Positions 26,816 through 41,300 of a DNA stretch of 64,000 bases are shown here, one piece after another. The notes beneath the pieces are model-generated. The model was not told the origin of the DNA, made no database searches, and saw only the letters and a list, made by a program, of their open reading frames with translations. Origin of the DNA: Bombus terrestris (taxonomy: Eukaryota > Arthropoda > Insecta > Hymenoptera > Apidae); assembly GCF_910591885.1 (NCBI RefSeq), contig NW_025963558.1, positions 310,001 to 374,000 of the forward strand, read 5' to 3'. Numbering within the stretch: position 1 is the first letter of the stretch; each line of letters starts with the position of its first letter. A program made the position numbers and the translations under genes.

Positions 26816-28595
26816 CTTTATGACATATGACGTCATGTAGTATTACTTTATGACGTATGACGTCATGTAGTATTACTTTATGACGTATGACGTCATGTAG
26901 TATTACTTTATGACGTATGACGTCATGTAGTATTACTTTATGACGTATGACGTCATGTAGTATTTCGTTATAACGTATGACATTATGCAGTATTACGATA
27001 TAACGTATGACGGTATGCAGTATTACGTTATAACGTATGACGTTATGCAGTATTACGATATAACGTATGACGGTATGCAGTATTACGTTATAACGTATGA
27101 CGTTATGCAGTATTACGTTATAACGTATGACGTTATGTATTAGTACGATATAACGTATGACGTTATGCAGTATGAGGTTATAGCGTATGACGTCATGTAG
27201 TTTTGCGTTATAACGTATGACGTCATGTAGTATTACGATATAACGTACAACGTTATGCAGTATTAGGTTATAACGTATGACGTTATGGAGTATTACGTTA
27301 TTACGTATGACGTCATGTGGTATTACGTTATTACGAATAACGTTATATTGTGTTATTTTATAACGTATGACCATATGTTGTATTACGTTATAACGTATAA
27401 AGGCATGTAGTATTACGCTGTAACGTACGGCGTCATGTAGAATTACGTTATAACGTATTCCGTCATGTAGTATTACGTTATAACATATGACGTCATGTAG
27501 TATTACGATATAACGTACAACGTTATATAGAATTACGATATAAGGCACAACGTTATGTCGTATTACGTTATAACTTATCATGTCATGTAGTATTACGTTA
27601 TTACGAATATCGTAATATTGTGTTACTTTATGACGTATGACGTCATGTAATATTGCTTTATGACGTATGACGTCATGCAGTATTTCCTTATAACGTATGA
27701 CGTTATGTAGTATTACGATATAACGTATGACGTTATGCAGTACTACGTTATAACGTATGACGTTATGTAGTGTTACGTTATAACGTATGACGTTATGTAT
27801 TAGTACGATATAACGTATGACGTTATGCAGTATGAGGTTATAACGTATGACGTCATGTAGTTTTGCGTTATAACGTATGACGTCATGTAGTATTAGGTTA
27901 TAACGTATGCCGTCATGTAGTATTACGTTATAACATATGACGTCATGTAGTAATACGACATAACGCACAACGTTATGTCGTATTACGTTATAACTTATCA
28001 TGTCATGTAGTATTACGTTATAGCGTATGACGTCATGTACTATTACGTTATTACGAATAACGTTATATTGTATGACTTTATGACGTATGACGTCATGTAG
28101 TATTAGGTTATAATGTATGACGTTATGTATTATTACGATATAACGTATGACGTTAAGCAGTATTAGGTTATAACGTATGACGTCATGTGGTATTACGTTA
28201 TTACGAATAACGTTATATTATGTTACGTCATGTAGTATTACTTTATGACGTATGACGTCATGTAGTATTACTATATGACGTATGACGTCATGTAGTATTA
28301 GGTTATAAAGTATGACGTTATGTATTATTACGATATAACGTATGACGTTAAGCAGTATTAGGTTATAACGTATGACGTTATGTAGTATTAGGTTATAACG
28401 TATGACGTTATGTAGTATTACGATATAACGTATGACGTTATGCAGTACTACGTTATAACGTATGACGTTATGTAGTGTTACGTTATAATGTATGACGTTA
28501 TGTAGCATTACGGTATTACGAATAACGTTGTATTGTGTTACTTTATAACGTATGACGTTATGTAGTGTTACGTTATAACGTATGACGCCGTGTAG

Positions 28596-28624
28596 TATTA
28601 CGTTATAAGTATAACATTATGTAG
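28596..28624. repeat. 29-bp short unit 3
   Basis: TTATAAGTATAACATTATG in the standard beta context. It corresponds to the copy at 43,306. Confidence 0.9.
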
Positions 28625-28779
28625 TATCACGTTATAGCGTATGACGTCATGTAGTATTACGTTATTACGAATATCGTAATATTGTGTTACTTTATGACGT
28701 ATGACGTCATGTAATATTGCTTTATGACGTATGACGTCATGTAGTATTTCCTTATAACGTATGACGTTATGTAGTATTA

Positions 28780-29770
28780 CTTTATGACGTATGACGTCAT
28801 GTAGTATTACTTTATGACGTATGACGTCATGTAGTATTTCGCTATAACGTATGACGTTATGCAGTATTACGATATAACGTATGACGTTATGCAGTATTAG
28901 GTTATAACGTATGACGTCATGTAGTATTACTTTATGACGTATGACGTCATGTAGTATTACTTTATGACGTATGACGTCATGTAGTATTTCGTTTTAACGT
29001 ACAACGTTATATAGAATTACGATATAACGCACAACGTTATGTCGTATTACGTTATAACTTATCATGTCATGTAGTATTACGTTATAACGTATGACGTTAT
29101 GTAGTATTACGTTATTGCGAATAACGTTATATTGTGTAACTTTATAACGTATGACCTTATGTTGTATTACGTTATAACGTATAAAGACATGTAGTATTAC
29201 GTTATAACGTATGACGTCATGTGGTATTACGTTATTACGAATATCGTAATATTGTATTACTTTATGACGTATGACGTCATGTAGTATTACTATATGACGT
29301 ATGACGTAATGTAGTATTACTATATGACGTATGACGTCATGTAGTATTAGGTTATAATGTATGAAGTTATGTATTATTACGATATAACGTATGACGTTAA
29401 GCAGTATTAGGTTATAACGTATGACGTTATGTAGTATTAGGTTATAACGTATGGCGTTATGTAGTATTACGATATAACGTATGACGTTATGCACTACTAC
29501 GTTATAACGTATGACGTTATGTAGTGTTACGTTATAATGTATGACGTTATGTAGCATTACGGTATTTCGAACAACGTTGTATTGTGTTACTTTATAACGT
29601 ATGACGTTATGTAGTGTTACGTTATAACGTATGACGTCATGTAATATTACGATATAACGTACAGCGTTATATAGAATTACGATATAACGCACAACGTTAT
29701 GTCGTATTACGTTATACCGTATGACGTTATATTGTGTTTCTTTATGACGTATGACGTCATGTAGTATTAC
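28780..29770. repeat. Beta-like mosaic between larger repeats
   Basis: Satellite units only. They include TATTTCGTTTTAACG, CTATATGACG units (one with GACGTAATG near 29,308) and a beta-type series, GCACTACTACG and GTATTTCGAACAACG, that lacks the 29-bp unit. After GTGTTACGTTATAACG (about 29,620) it goes directly to GACGTCATGTAATATTACG, so the short unit and its downstream context were lost in a recombination. Confidence 0.6.
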
Positions 29771-30440
29771 TTTATGACGTATGCCGTAATGTAGTATTAC
29801 GTTATAACATATGACGTCATGTATTAATACGATATAACGTACAACGTTATATAGAATTACGATATATCGCACAACGTTATGTCGTATTACGTTATAACGT
29901 ATCATGTCATGTAGTATTACGTTATAACGAATGACGTTATGGAGTATTACGTTATAACGTATGACGCCATGTGGTATTACGTTATTACGAATAACGTTAT
30001 ATTATGTTACTTTATGACATATGACGTCATGTAGTATTACTTTATGACGTATGACGTCATGTAGTATTACTTTATGACGTATGACGTCATGTAGTATTAC
30101 TTTATGACGTATGCCGTAATGTAGTATTACGTTATAACATATGACGTCATGTAGTAATACGATATAACGTACAACGTTATATAGAATTACGATATATCGC
30201 ACAACGTTATGTCGTATTACGTTATAACGTATCATGTCATGTAGTATTACGTTATAACGAATGACGTTATGGAGTATTACGTTATAACGTATGACGCCAT
30301 GTGGTATTACGTTATTACGAATAACGTTATATTATGTTACTTTATGACATATGACGTCATGTAGTATTACTTTATGACGTATGACGTCATGTAGTATTAC
30401 TTTATGACGTATGACGTCATGTAGTATTACTTTATGACGT
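29771..30440. repeat. 330-bp tandem duplication
   Basis: 29,771-30,100 is repeated at 30,101-30,440 (11 units), including GCCGTAATG, CGATATATCGCAC and the boundary module with GACGCCATG. One difference seen: GTATTAATACG at 29,821 against GTAGTAATACG at 30,151. Confidence 0.8.
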
Positions 30441-31084
30441 ATGACGTCATGTAGTATTACTTTATGACGTATGACGTTATGTCGTGTTACGTTATAATGT
30501 ATGACGTTATGTATTAGTACGATATAACGTATGACGTTATGCAGTATGAGGTTATAACGTATGACGTCATGTAGTTTTGCGTTATAACGTATGACGTCAT
30601 GTAGTATTAGGTTATAACGTATGCCGTCATGTAGTATTACGTTATAACATATGACGTCATGTAGTAATACGATATAACGTACAACGTTATATAGAATTAC
30701 GATATAACGCACAACGTTATGTCGTATTACGTTATAACGTATCATGTCATGTAGTATTACGTTATTACGAATAACGTTATATTGTGTTACCTTATAACGT
30801 GTGACCTTTTGTTGTATTACGTTATAACGTATAAAGACATGTAGTATTACGTTGTAACGTATGACGTCATGTAGTATTACTTTATGACGTATGACGTCAT
30901 GTAGTATTATGTTATAACATATGCCGTCATGTAGTATTACGTTATAACATATGACGTCATGTAATATTACGATATAACGTACAGCGTTATATAGAATTAC
31001 GATATAACGCACAACGTTATGTCGTATTACGTTATACCGTATGACGTTATATTGTGTTACTTTATGACGTATGACGTCATGTAG

Positions 31085-31264
31085 TATTACTTTATGACGT
31101 ATGACGTCATGTAGTATTACTTTATGACGTATGACGTCATGTAGTATTACTTTATGACGTATGACGTCATGTAGTATTACTTTATGACGTATGACGTCAT
31201 GTAGTATTACTTTATGACGTATGACGTCATGTAGCATTACTTTATGACGTATGACGTCATGTAG
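31085..31264. repeat. Run of six TATTACTTTATGACG units
   Basis: Follows a TGTTACTTTATGACG unit rather than a boundary module, an exception to the usual order. The last unit begins CATTAC. Confidence 0.9.
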
Positions 31265-31564
31265 TATTTCGTTATAACGTATGACGTTATGCAGTATTAC
31301 GATATAACGTATGACGTTATGCAGTATTAGGTTATAACGTATGACGTCATGTAGTATTACTTTATGACGTATGACGTTATGTAGTATTACGTTATTACGA
31401 ATAACGTTATATTGTGTAACTTTATAACGTATGACCTTATGTTGTATTACGTTATAACGTATAAAGACATGTAGTATTACGTTATAACGTATGACGTCAT
31501 GTGGTATTACGTTATTACGAATATCGTAATATTGTATTACTTTATGACGTATGACGTCATGTAG

Positions 31565-31684
31565 TATTACTATATGACGTATGACGTCATGTAGTATTAC
31601 TATATGACGTATGACGTCATGTAGTATTACTATATGACGTATGACGTCATGTAGTATTACTATATGACGTATGACGTCATGTAG
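31565..31684. repeat. Run of four TATTACTATATGACG units
   Basis: A second kind of expanded unit, differing from the main run unit by CTATATG in place of CTTTATG. The matching run has three units at 33,754-33,843 and 35,913-36,002, and five at 55,484-55,633 and 56,383-56,532. Confidence 0.85.
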
Positions 31685-31984
31685 TATTAGGTTATAACGT
31701 ATGATGTTATGTATTATTACGATATAACGTATGACGTTAAGCAGTATTAGGTTATAACGTATGACGTTATGTAGTATTAGGTTATAACGTATGGCGTTAT
31801 GTAGTATTACGATATAACGTATGACGTTATGCACTACTACGTTATAACGTATGACGTTATGTAGTGTTACGTTATAATGTATGACGTTATGTAGCATTAC
31901 GGTATTTCGAACAACGTTGTATTGTGTTACTTTATAACGTATGACGTTATGTAGTGTTACGTTATAACGTATGACGCCGTGTAG

Positions 31985-32013
31985 TATTACGTTATAAGTA
32001 TAACATTATGTAG
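31985..32013. repeat. 29-bp short unit 4
   Basis: First of three short units spaced exactly 2,159 bp apart. Confidence 0.9.
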
Positions 32014-34143
32014 TATCACGTTATAGCGTATGACGTCATGTAGTATTACGTTATTACGAATATCGTAATATTGTGTTACTTTATGACGTATGACGTCATG
32101 TAATATTGCTTTATGACGTATGACGTCATGTAGTATTTCCTTATAACGTATGACGTTATGTAGTATTACGATATAACGTATGACGTTATGCAGTACTACG
32201 TTATAACGTATGACGTTATGTAGTGTTACGTTATAACGTATGACGTTATGTATTAGTACGATATAACGTATGACGTTATGCAGTATGAGGTTATAACGTA
32301 TGACGTCATGTAGTTTTGCGTTATAACGTATGCCGTCATGTAGTATTAGGTTATAACGTATGCCGTCATGTAGTATTACGTTATAACATATGACGTCATG
32401 TAGTAATACGATATAACGTACAACGTTATATAGAATTACGATATAACGCACAACGTTATGTCGTATTACGTTATAACGTATCATGTCATGTAGTATTACG
32501 TTATTACGAATAACGTTATATTGTGTTACCTTATAACGTGTGACCTTTTGTTGTATTACGTTATAACGTATAAAGACATGTAGTATTACGTTGTAACGTA
32601 TGACGTCATGTAGTATTACTTTATGACGTATGACGTCATGTAGTATTATGTTATAACATATGCCGTCATGTAGTATTACGTTATAACATATGACGTCATG
32701 TAATATTACGATATAACGTACAGCGTTATATAGAATTACGATATAACGCACAACGTTATGTCGTATTACGTTATACCGTATGACGTTATATTGTGTTACT
32801 TTATGACGTATGACGTCATGTAGTATTACTTTATGACGTATGCCGTCATGTAGTATTACGTTATAATATATGACGTCATGTAGTAATACGATATAACGTA
32901 CAACGTTATATAGAATTACGATATAACGCACAACGTTATGTCGTATTACGTTATAACGTATCATGTCATGTAGTATTACGTTATAACGAATGACGTTATG
33001 GAGTATTACGTTATAACGTATGACGCCATGTGGTATTACGTTATTACGAATAACGTTATATTATGTTACTTTATGACATATGACGTCATGTAGTATTACT
33101 TTATGACGTATGACGTCATGTAGTATTACTTTATGACGTATGACGTCATGTAGTATTACTTTATGACGTATGACGTCATGTAGTATTACTTTATGACGTA
33201 TGACGTCATGTAGTATTACTTTATGACGTATGACGTCATGTAGTATTACTTTATGACGTATGACGTCATGTAGCATTACTTTATGACGTATGACGTCATG
33301 TAGTATTCCGTTATAACGTATGACGTTATGCAGTATTACGATATAACGTATGACGTTATGCAGTATTAGGTTATAACGTATGACGTCATGTAGTATTACT
33401 TTATGACGTATGACGTCATGTAGTATTACTTTATGACGTATGACGTCATGTAGTATTTCGTTTTAACGTACAACGTTATATAGAATTACGATATAACGCA
33501 CAACGTTATGTCGTATTACGTTATAACTTATCATGTCATGTAGTATTACGTTATAACGTATGACGTTATGTAGTATTACGTTATTACGAATAACGTTATA
33601 TTGTGTAACTTTATAACGTATGACCTTATGTTGTATTACGTTATAACGTATAAAGACATGTAGTATTACGTTATAACGTATGACGTCATGTGGTATTACG
33701 TTATTACGAATATCGTAATATTGTATTACTTTATGACGTATGACGTCATGTAGTATTACTATATGACGTATGACGTCATGTAGTATTACTATATGACGTA
33801 TGACGTCATGTAGTATTACTATATGACGTATGACGTCATGTAGTATTAGGTTATAACGTATGAAGTTATGTTTTATTACGATATAACTTATGACGTTAAG
33901 CAGTATTAGGTTATAACGTATGACGTTATGTAGTATTAGGTTATAACGTATGGCGTTATGTAGTATTACGATATAACGTATGACGTTATGCACTACTACG
34001 TTATAACGTATGACGTTATGTAGTGTTACGTTATAATGTATGACGTTATGTAGCATTACGGTATTTCGAACAACGTTGTATTGTGTTACTTTATAACGTA
34101 TGACGTTATGTAGTGTTACGTTATAACGTATGACGCAGTGTAG

Positions 34144-34172
34144 TATTACGTTATAAGTATAACATTATGTAG
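34144..34172. repeat. 29-bp short unit 5
   Basis: Second in the 2,159-bp series. The preceding unit reads GACGCAGTGTAG, a private change from GACGCCGTG. Confidence 0.9.
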
Positions 34173-36302
34173 TATCACGTTATAGCGTATGACGTCATGT
34201 AGTATTACGTTATTACGAATATCGTAATATTGTGTTACTTTATGACGTATGACGTCATGTAATATTGCTTTATGACGTATGACGTCATGTAGTATTTCCT
34301 TATAACGTATGACGTTATGTAGTATTACGATATAACGTATGACGTTATGCAGTACTACGTTATAACGTATGACGTTATGTAGTGTTACGTTATAACGTAT
34401 GACGTTATGTATTAGTACGATATAACGTATGACGTTATGCAGTATGAGGTTATAACGTATGACGTCATGTAGTTTTGCGTTATAACGTATGACGTCATGT
34501 AGTATTAGGTTATAACGTATGCCGTCATGTAGTATTACGTTATAACATATGACGTCATGTAGTAATACGATATAACGTACAACGTTATATAGAATTACGA
34601 TATAACGCACAACGTTATGTCGTATTACGTTATAACGTATCATGTCATGTAGTATTACGTTATTACGAATAACGTTATATTGTGTTACCTTATAACGTGT
34701 GACCTTTTGTTGTATTACGTTATAACGTATAAAGACATGTAGTATTACGTTGTAACGTATGACGTCATGTAGTATTACTTTATGACGTATGACGTCATGT
34801 AGTATTATGTTATAACATATGCCGTCATGTAGTATTACGTTATAACATATGACGTCATGTAATATTACGATATAACGTACAGCGTTATATAGAATTACGA
34901 TATAACGCACAACGTTATGTCGTATTACGTTATACCGTATGACGTTATATTGTGTTACTTTATGACGTATGACGTCATGTAGTATTACTTTATGACGTAT
35001 GCCGTCATGTAGTATTACGTTATAATATATGACGTCATGTAGTAATACGATATAACGTACAACGTTATATAGAATTACGATATAACGCACAACGTTATGT
35101 CGTATTACGTTATAACGTATCATGTCATGTAGTATTACGTTATAACGAATGACGTTATGGAGTATTACGTTATAACGTATGACGCCATGTGGTATTACGT
35201 TATTACGAATAACGTTATATTATGTTACTTTATGACATATGACGTCATGTAGTATTACTTTATGACGTATGACGTCATGTAGTATTACTTTATGACGTAT
35301 GACGTCATGTAGTATTACTTTATGACGTATGACGTCATGTAGTATTACTTTATGACGTATGACGTCATGTAGTATTACTTTATGACGTATGACGTCATGT
35401 AGTATTACTTTATGACGTATGACGTCATGTAGCATTACTTTATGACGTATGACGTCATGTAGTATTCCGTTATAACGTATGACGTTATGCAGTATTACGA
35501 TATAACGTATGACGTTATGCAGTATTAGGTTATAACGTATGACGTCATGTAGTATTACTTTATGACGTATGACGTCATGTAGTATTACTTTATGACGTAT
35601 GACGTCATGTAGTATTTCGTTTTAACGTACAACGTTATATCGAATTACGATATAACGCACAACGTTATGTCGTATTACGTTATAACTTATCATGTCATGT
35701 AGTATTACGTTATAACGTATGACGTTATGTAGTATTACGTTATTACGAATAACGTTATATTGTGTAACTTTATAACGTATGACCTTATGTTGTATTACGT
35801 TATAACGTATAAAGACATGTAGTATTACGTTATAACGTATGACGTCATGTGGTATTACGTTATTACGAATATCGTAATATTGTATTACTTTATGACGTAT
35901 GACGTCATGTAGTATTACTATATGACGTATGACGTCATGTAGTATTACTATATGACGTATGACGTCATGTAGTATTACTATATGACGTATGACGTCATGT
36001 AGTATTAGGTTATAACGTATGAAGTTATGTTTTATTACGATATAACTTATGACGTTAAGCAGTATTAGGTTATAACGTATGACGTTATGTAGTATTAGGT
36101 TATAACGTATGGCGTTATGTAGTATTACGATATAACGTATGACGTTATGCACTACTACGTTATAACGTATGACGTTATGTAGTGTTACGTTATAATGTAT
36201 GACGTTATGTAGCATTACGGTATTTCGAACAACGTTGTATTGTGTTACTTTATAACGTATGACGTTATGTAGTGTTACGTTATAACGTATGACGCCGTGT
36301 AG

Positions 36303-36331
36303 TATTACGTTATAAGTATAACATTATGTAG
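36303..36331. repeat. 29-bp short unit 6
   Basis: Third in the 2,159-bp series. Confidence 0.9.
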
Positions 36332-37379
36332 TATCACGTTATAGCGTATGACGTCATGTAGTATTACGTTATTACGAATATCGTAATATTGTGTTACTTT
36401 ATGACGTATGACGTCATGTAATATTGCTTTATGACGTATGACGTCATGTAGTATTTCCTTATAACGTATGACGTTATGTAGTATTACGATATAACGTATG
36501 ACGTTATGCAGTACTACGTTATAACGTATGACGTTATGTAGTGTTACGTTATAACGTATGACGTTATGTATTAGTACGATATAACGTATGACGTTATGCA
36601 GTATGAGGTTATAACGTATGACGTCATGTAGTTTTGCGTTATAACGTATGACGTCATGTAGTATTAGGTTATAACGTATGCCGTCATGTAGTATTACGTT
36701 ATAACATATGACGTCATGTAGTAATACGATATAACGTACAACGTTATATAGAATTACGATATAACGCACAACGTTATGTCGTATTACGTTATAACGTATC
36801 ATGTCATGTAGTATTACGTTATTACGAATAACGTTATATTGTGTTACCTTATAACGTGTGACCTTTTGTTGTATTACGTTATAACGTATAAAGACATGTA
36901 GTATTACGTTGTAACGTATGACGTCATGTAGTATTACTTTATGACGTATGACGTCATGTAGTATTATGCTATAACATATGCCGTCATGTAGTAGTACGTT
37001 ATAACATATGACGTCATGTAATATTACGATATAACGTACAGCGTTATATAGAATTACGATATAACGCACAACGTTATGTCGTATTACGTTATACCGTATG
37101 ACGTTATATTGTGTTACTTTATGACGTATGACGTCATGTAGTATTACTTTATGACGTATGCCGTCATGTAGTATTACGTTATAACATATGACGTCATGTA
37201 GTAATACGATATAACGTACAACGTTATATAGAATTACGATATATCGCACAACGTTATGTCGTATTACGTTATAACGTATCATGTCATGTAGTATTACGTT
37301 ATAACGAATGACGTTATGGAGTATTACGTTATAACGTATGACGTCATGTGGTATTACGTTATTACGAATAACGTTATAT

Positions 37380-38395
37380 TATGTTACGTCATGTAGTATT
37401 ACTTTATGACGTATGACGTCATGTAGTATTTCGTTATAACGTATGACGTTATGCAGTATTACGATATAACGTATGACGTTATGCAGTATTAGGTTATAAC
37501 GTATGACGTCATGTAGTATTACTTTATGACGTATGACGTCATGTAGTATTACTTTATGACGTATGACGTCATGTAGTATTTCGATTTAACGTACAACGTT
37601 ATATATAATTACGATATAACGCACAACGTTATGTCGTATTACGTTGTAACTTATCATGTCATGTAGTATTACGTTATAACGTATGACGTCATGTGGTATT
37701 ACGTTATTACGAATATCGTAATATTGTATTACTTTATGATGTATGACGTCATGTAGTATTACTATATGACGTATGACGTCATGTAGTATTACTATATGAC
37801 GTATGACGTCATGTAGTATTAGGTTATAACGTATGAAGTTATGTATTATTACGATATAACGTATGACGTTAAGCAGTATTAGGTTATAACGTATGACGTT
37901 ATGTAGTATTAGGTTATAACGTATGGCGTTATGTAGTATTACGATATAACGTATGACGTTATGCAGTACTACGTTATAACGTATGACGTTATGTAGTGTT
38001 ACGTTATAGTGTATGACGTTATGTAGCATTACGGTATTTCGAACAACGTTGTATTGTGTTACTTTATAACGTATGACGTTATGTAGTGTTACGTTATAAC
38101 GTATGACGCCGTGTAGTATTACGTTATAAGTATAACATTATGTAGTATCACGTTATAGCGTATGACGTCATGTAGTATTACGTTATTACGAATATCTTAA
38201 TATTGTGTTACTTTATGACGTATGACGTCATGTAATATTGCTTTATGGCGTATGACGTCATGTAGTATTTCCTTATAACGTATGACGTTATGTATTAGTA
38301 CGATATAACGTATGACGTTATGCAGTATGAGGTTATAACGTATGACGTCATGTAGTTTTGCGTTATAACGTATGACGTCATGTAGTATTAGGTTA
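37380..38395. repeat. Beta block linking two larger repeats
   Basis: Satellite units only, with a 29-bp unit at 38,117. Just after it, GAATATCTTAATATTG (about 38,190) replaces GAATATCGTAATATTG, a private change that removes a CpG and one stem pair. Confidence 0.65.
38117..38145. repeat. 29-bp short unit 7
   Basis: Standard beta context. The distance from the previous one (1,814 bp) includes a 15-bp half-unit loss. Confidence 0.9.
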
Positions 38396-41300
38396 TAACG
38401 TATGCCGTCATGTAGTATTACGTTATAACATATGACGTCATGTAGTAATACGATATAACGTACAACGTTATATAGAATTACGATATAACGCACAACGTTA
38501 TGTCGTATTACGTTATAACGTATCATGTCATGTAGTATAACGTTATTACGAATAACGTTATATTGTGTTACCTTATAACGTGTGACCTTTTGTTGTATTA
38601 CGTTATAACGTATAAAGACATGTAGTATTACGTTGTAACGTATGACGTCATGTAGTATTACTTTATGACGTATGACGTCATGTAGTATTATGCTATAACA
38701 TATGCCGTCATGTAGTAGTACGTTATAACATATGACGTCATGTAATATTACGATATAACGTACAGCGTTATATAGAATTACGATATAACGCACAACGTTA
38801 TGTCGTATTACGTTATACCGTATGACGTTATATTGTGTTACTTTATGACGTATGACGTCATGTAGTATTACTTTATGACGTATGCCGTCATGTAGTATTA
38901 CGTTATAACATATGACGTCATGTAGTAATACGATATAACGTACAACGTTATATAGAATTACGATATATCGCACAACGTTATGTCGTATTACGTTATAACG
39001 TATCATGTCATGTAGTATTACGTTATAACGAATGACGTTATGGAGTATTACGTTATAACGTATGACGTCATGTGGTATTACGTTATTACGAATAACGTTA
39101 TATTATGTTACGTCATGTAGTATTACTTTATGACGTATGACGTCATGTAGTATTTCGTTATAACGTATGACGTTATGCAGTATTACGATATAACGTATGA
39201 CGTTATGCAGTATTAGGTTATAACGTATGACGTCATGTAGTATTACTTTATGACGTATGACGTCATGTAGTATTACTTTATGACGTATGACGTCATGTAG
39301 TATTTCGTTTTAACGTACAACGTTATATATAATTACGATATAACGCACAACGTTATGTCGTATTACGTTGTAACTTATCATGTCATGTAGTATTACGTTA
39401 TAACGTATGACGTCATGTGGTATTACGTTATTACGAATATCGTAATATTGTATTACTTTATGATGTATGACGTCATGTAGTATTACTATATGACGTATGA
39501 CGTCATGTAGTATTACTATATGACGTATGACGTCATGTAGTATTAGGTTATAACGTATGAAGTTATGTATTATTACGATATAACGTATGACGTTAAGCAG
39601 TATTATGTTATAACATATGCCGTCATGTAGTATTACGTTATAACATATGACGTCATGTAGTATTACGATATAACGTACAGCGTTATATAGAATTACGATA
39701 TAACGCACAACGTTATGTCGTATTACGTTATACCGTATGACGTTATATTGTGTTACTTTATGACGTATGCCGTCATGTAGTATTACGTTATAACATATGA
39801 CGTCATGTAGTAATACGATATAACGTACAACGTTACATAGAATTACGATATAACGCACAACGTTATGTCGTATTACGTTATAACGTATCATGTCATGTAG
39901 TATTACGTTATAACGAATGACGTTATGGAGTATTACGTTATAACGTATGACGTCATGTGGTATTACGTTATTACGAATAACGTTATATTATGTTACGTCA
40001 TGTAGTATTACTTTATGACGTATGACGTCATGTAGTATTTCGTTATAACGTATGACGTTATGCAGTATTACGATATAACGTATGACGTTATGCAGTATTA
40101 GGTTATAACGTATGACGTCATGTAGTATTACTTTATGACGTATGACGTCATGTAGTATTACGTTATAACATATGACGTCATGTAGTATTACGATATAACG
40201 TACAGCGTTATATAGAATTACGATATAACGCACAACGTTATGTCGTATTACGTTATACCGTATGACGTTATATTGTGTTACTTTATGACGTATGCCGTCA
40301 TGTAGTATTACGTTATAACATATGACGTCATGTAATATTACGATATAACGTACAGCGTTATATAGAATTACGATATAACGCACAACGTTATGTCGTATTA
40401 CGTTATACCGTATGACGTTATATTGTGTTACTTTATGACGTATGACGTCATGTAGTATTACTTTATGACGTATGCCGTCATGTAGTATTACGTTATAACA
40501 TATGACGTCATGTAGTAATACGATATAACGTACAACGTTATATAGAATTACGATATATCGCACAACGTTATGTCGTATTACGTTATAACGTATCATGTCA
40601 TGTAGTATTACGTTATAACGAATGACGTTATGGAGTATTACGTTATAACGTATGACGTCATGTGGTATTACGTTATTACGAATAACGTTATATTATGTTA
40701 CGTCATGTAGTATTACTTTGTGACGTATGACGTCATGTAGTATTTCGTTATAACGTATGACGTTATGCAGTATTACGATATAACGTATGACGTTATGCAG
40801 TATTAGGTTATAACGTATGACGTCATGTAGTATTACTTTATGACGTATGACGTCATGTAGTATTACTTTATGACGTATGACGTCATGTAGTATTTCGTTT
40901 TAACGTACAACGTTATATATAATTACGATATAACGCACAACGTTATGTCGTATTACGTTGTAACTTATCATGTCATGTAGTATTACGTTATAACGTATGA
41001 CGTCATGTGGTATTACGTTATTACGAATATCGTAATATTGTATTACTTTATGATGTATGACGTCATGTAGTATTACTATATGACGTATGACGTCATGTAG
41101 TATTACTATATGACGTATGACGTCATGTAGTATTAGGTTATAACGTATGAAGTTATGTATTATTACGATATAACGTATGACGTTAAGCAGTATTATGTTA
41201 TAACATATGCCGTCATGTAGTATTACGTTATAACATATGACGTCATGTAGTATTACGATATAACGTACAGCGTTATATAGAATTACGATATAACGCACAA

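Larger units (their letters stand above)
23625..28780. repeat. About 5.1-kb segment, first copy
   Basis: Matches 38,395-43,490. The offset is 14,770 bp up to about 28,330, then 14,710 bp, because the later copy lacks 60 bp (two units) near 43,100. The copies share private variants such as GTAGTATAACG (23,765 and 38,535), GACATTATGCAG (26,990 and 41,750) and ATATAAGGCAC (27,540 and 42,310). This supports descent from one duplication. Confidence 0.8.
31685..37380. repeat. 2,159-bp higher-order repeat, about 2.6 copies
   Basis: The period is 2,159 bp (71 units of 30 plus one of 29). Short units at 31,985, 34,144 and 36,303 mark it. Runs of seven TATTACTTTATGACG units at 33,094-33,303 and 35,253-35,462 also match. 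The third copy is more diverged (TATTATGCTATAACA and GTAGTAGTACG in place of TATTATGTTATAACA and GTAGTATTACG). It ends at a boundary module with a half-unit deletion near 37,380. Confidence 0.85.
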
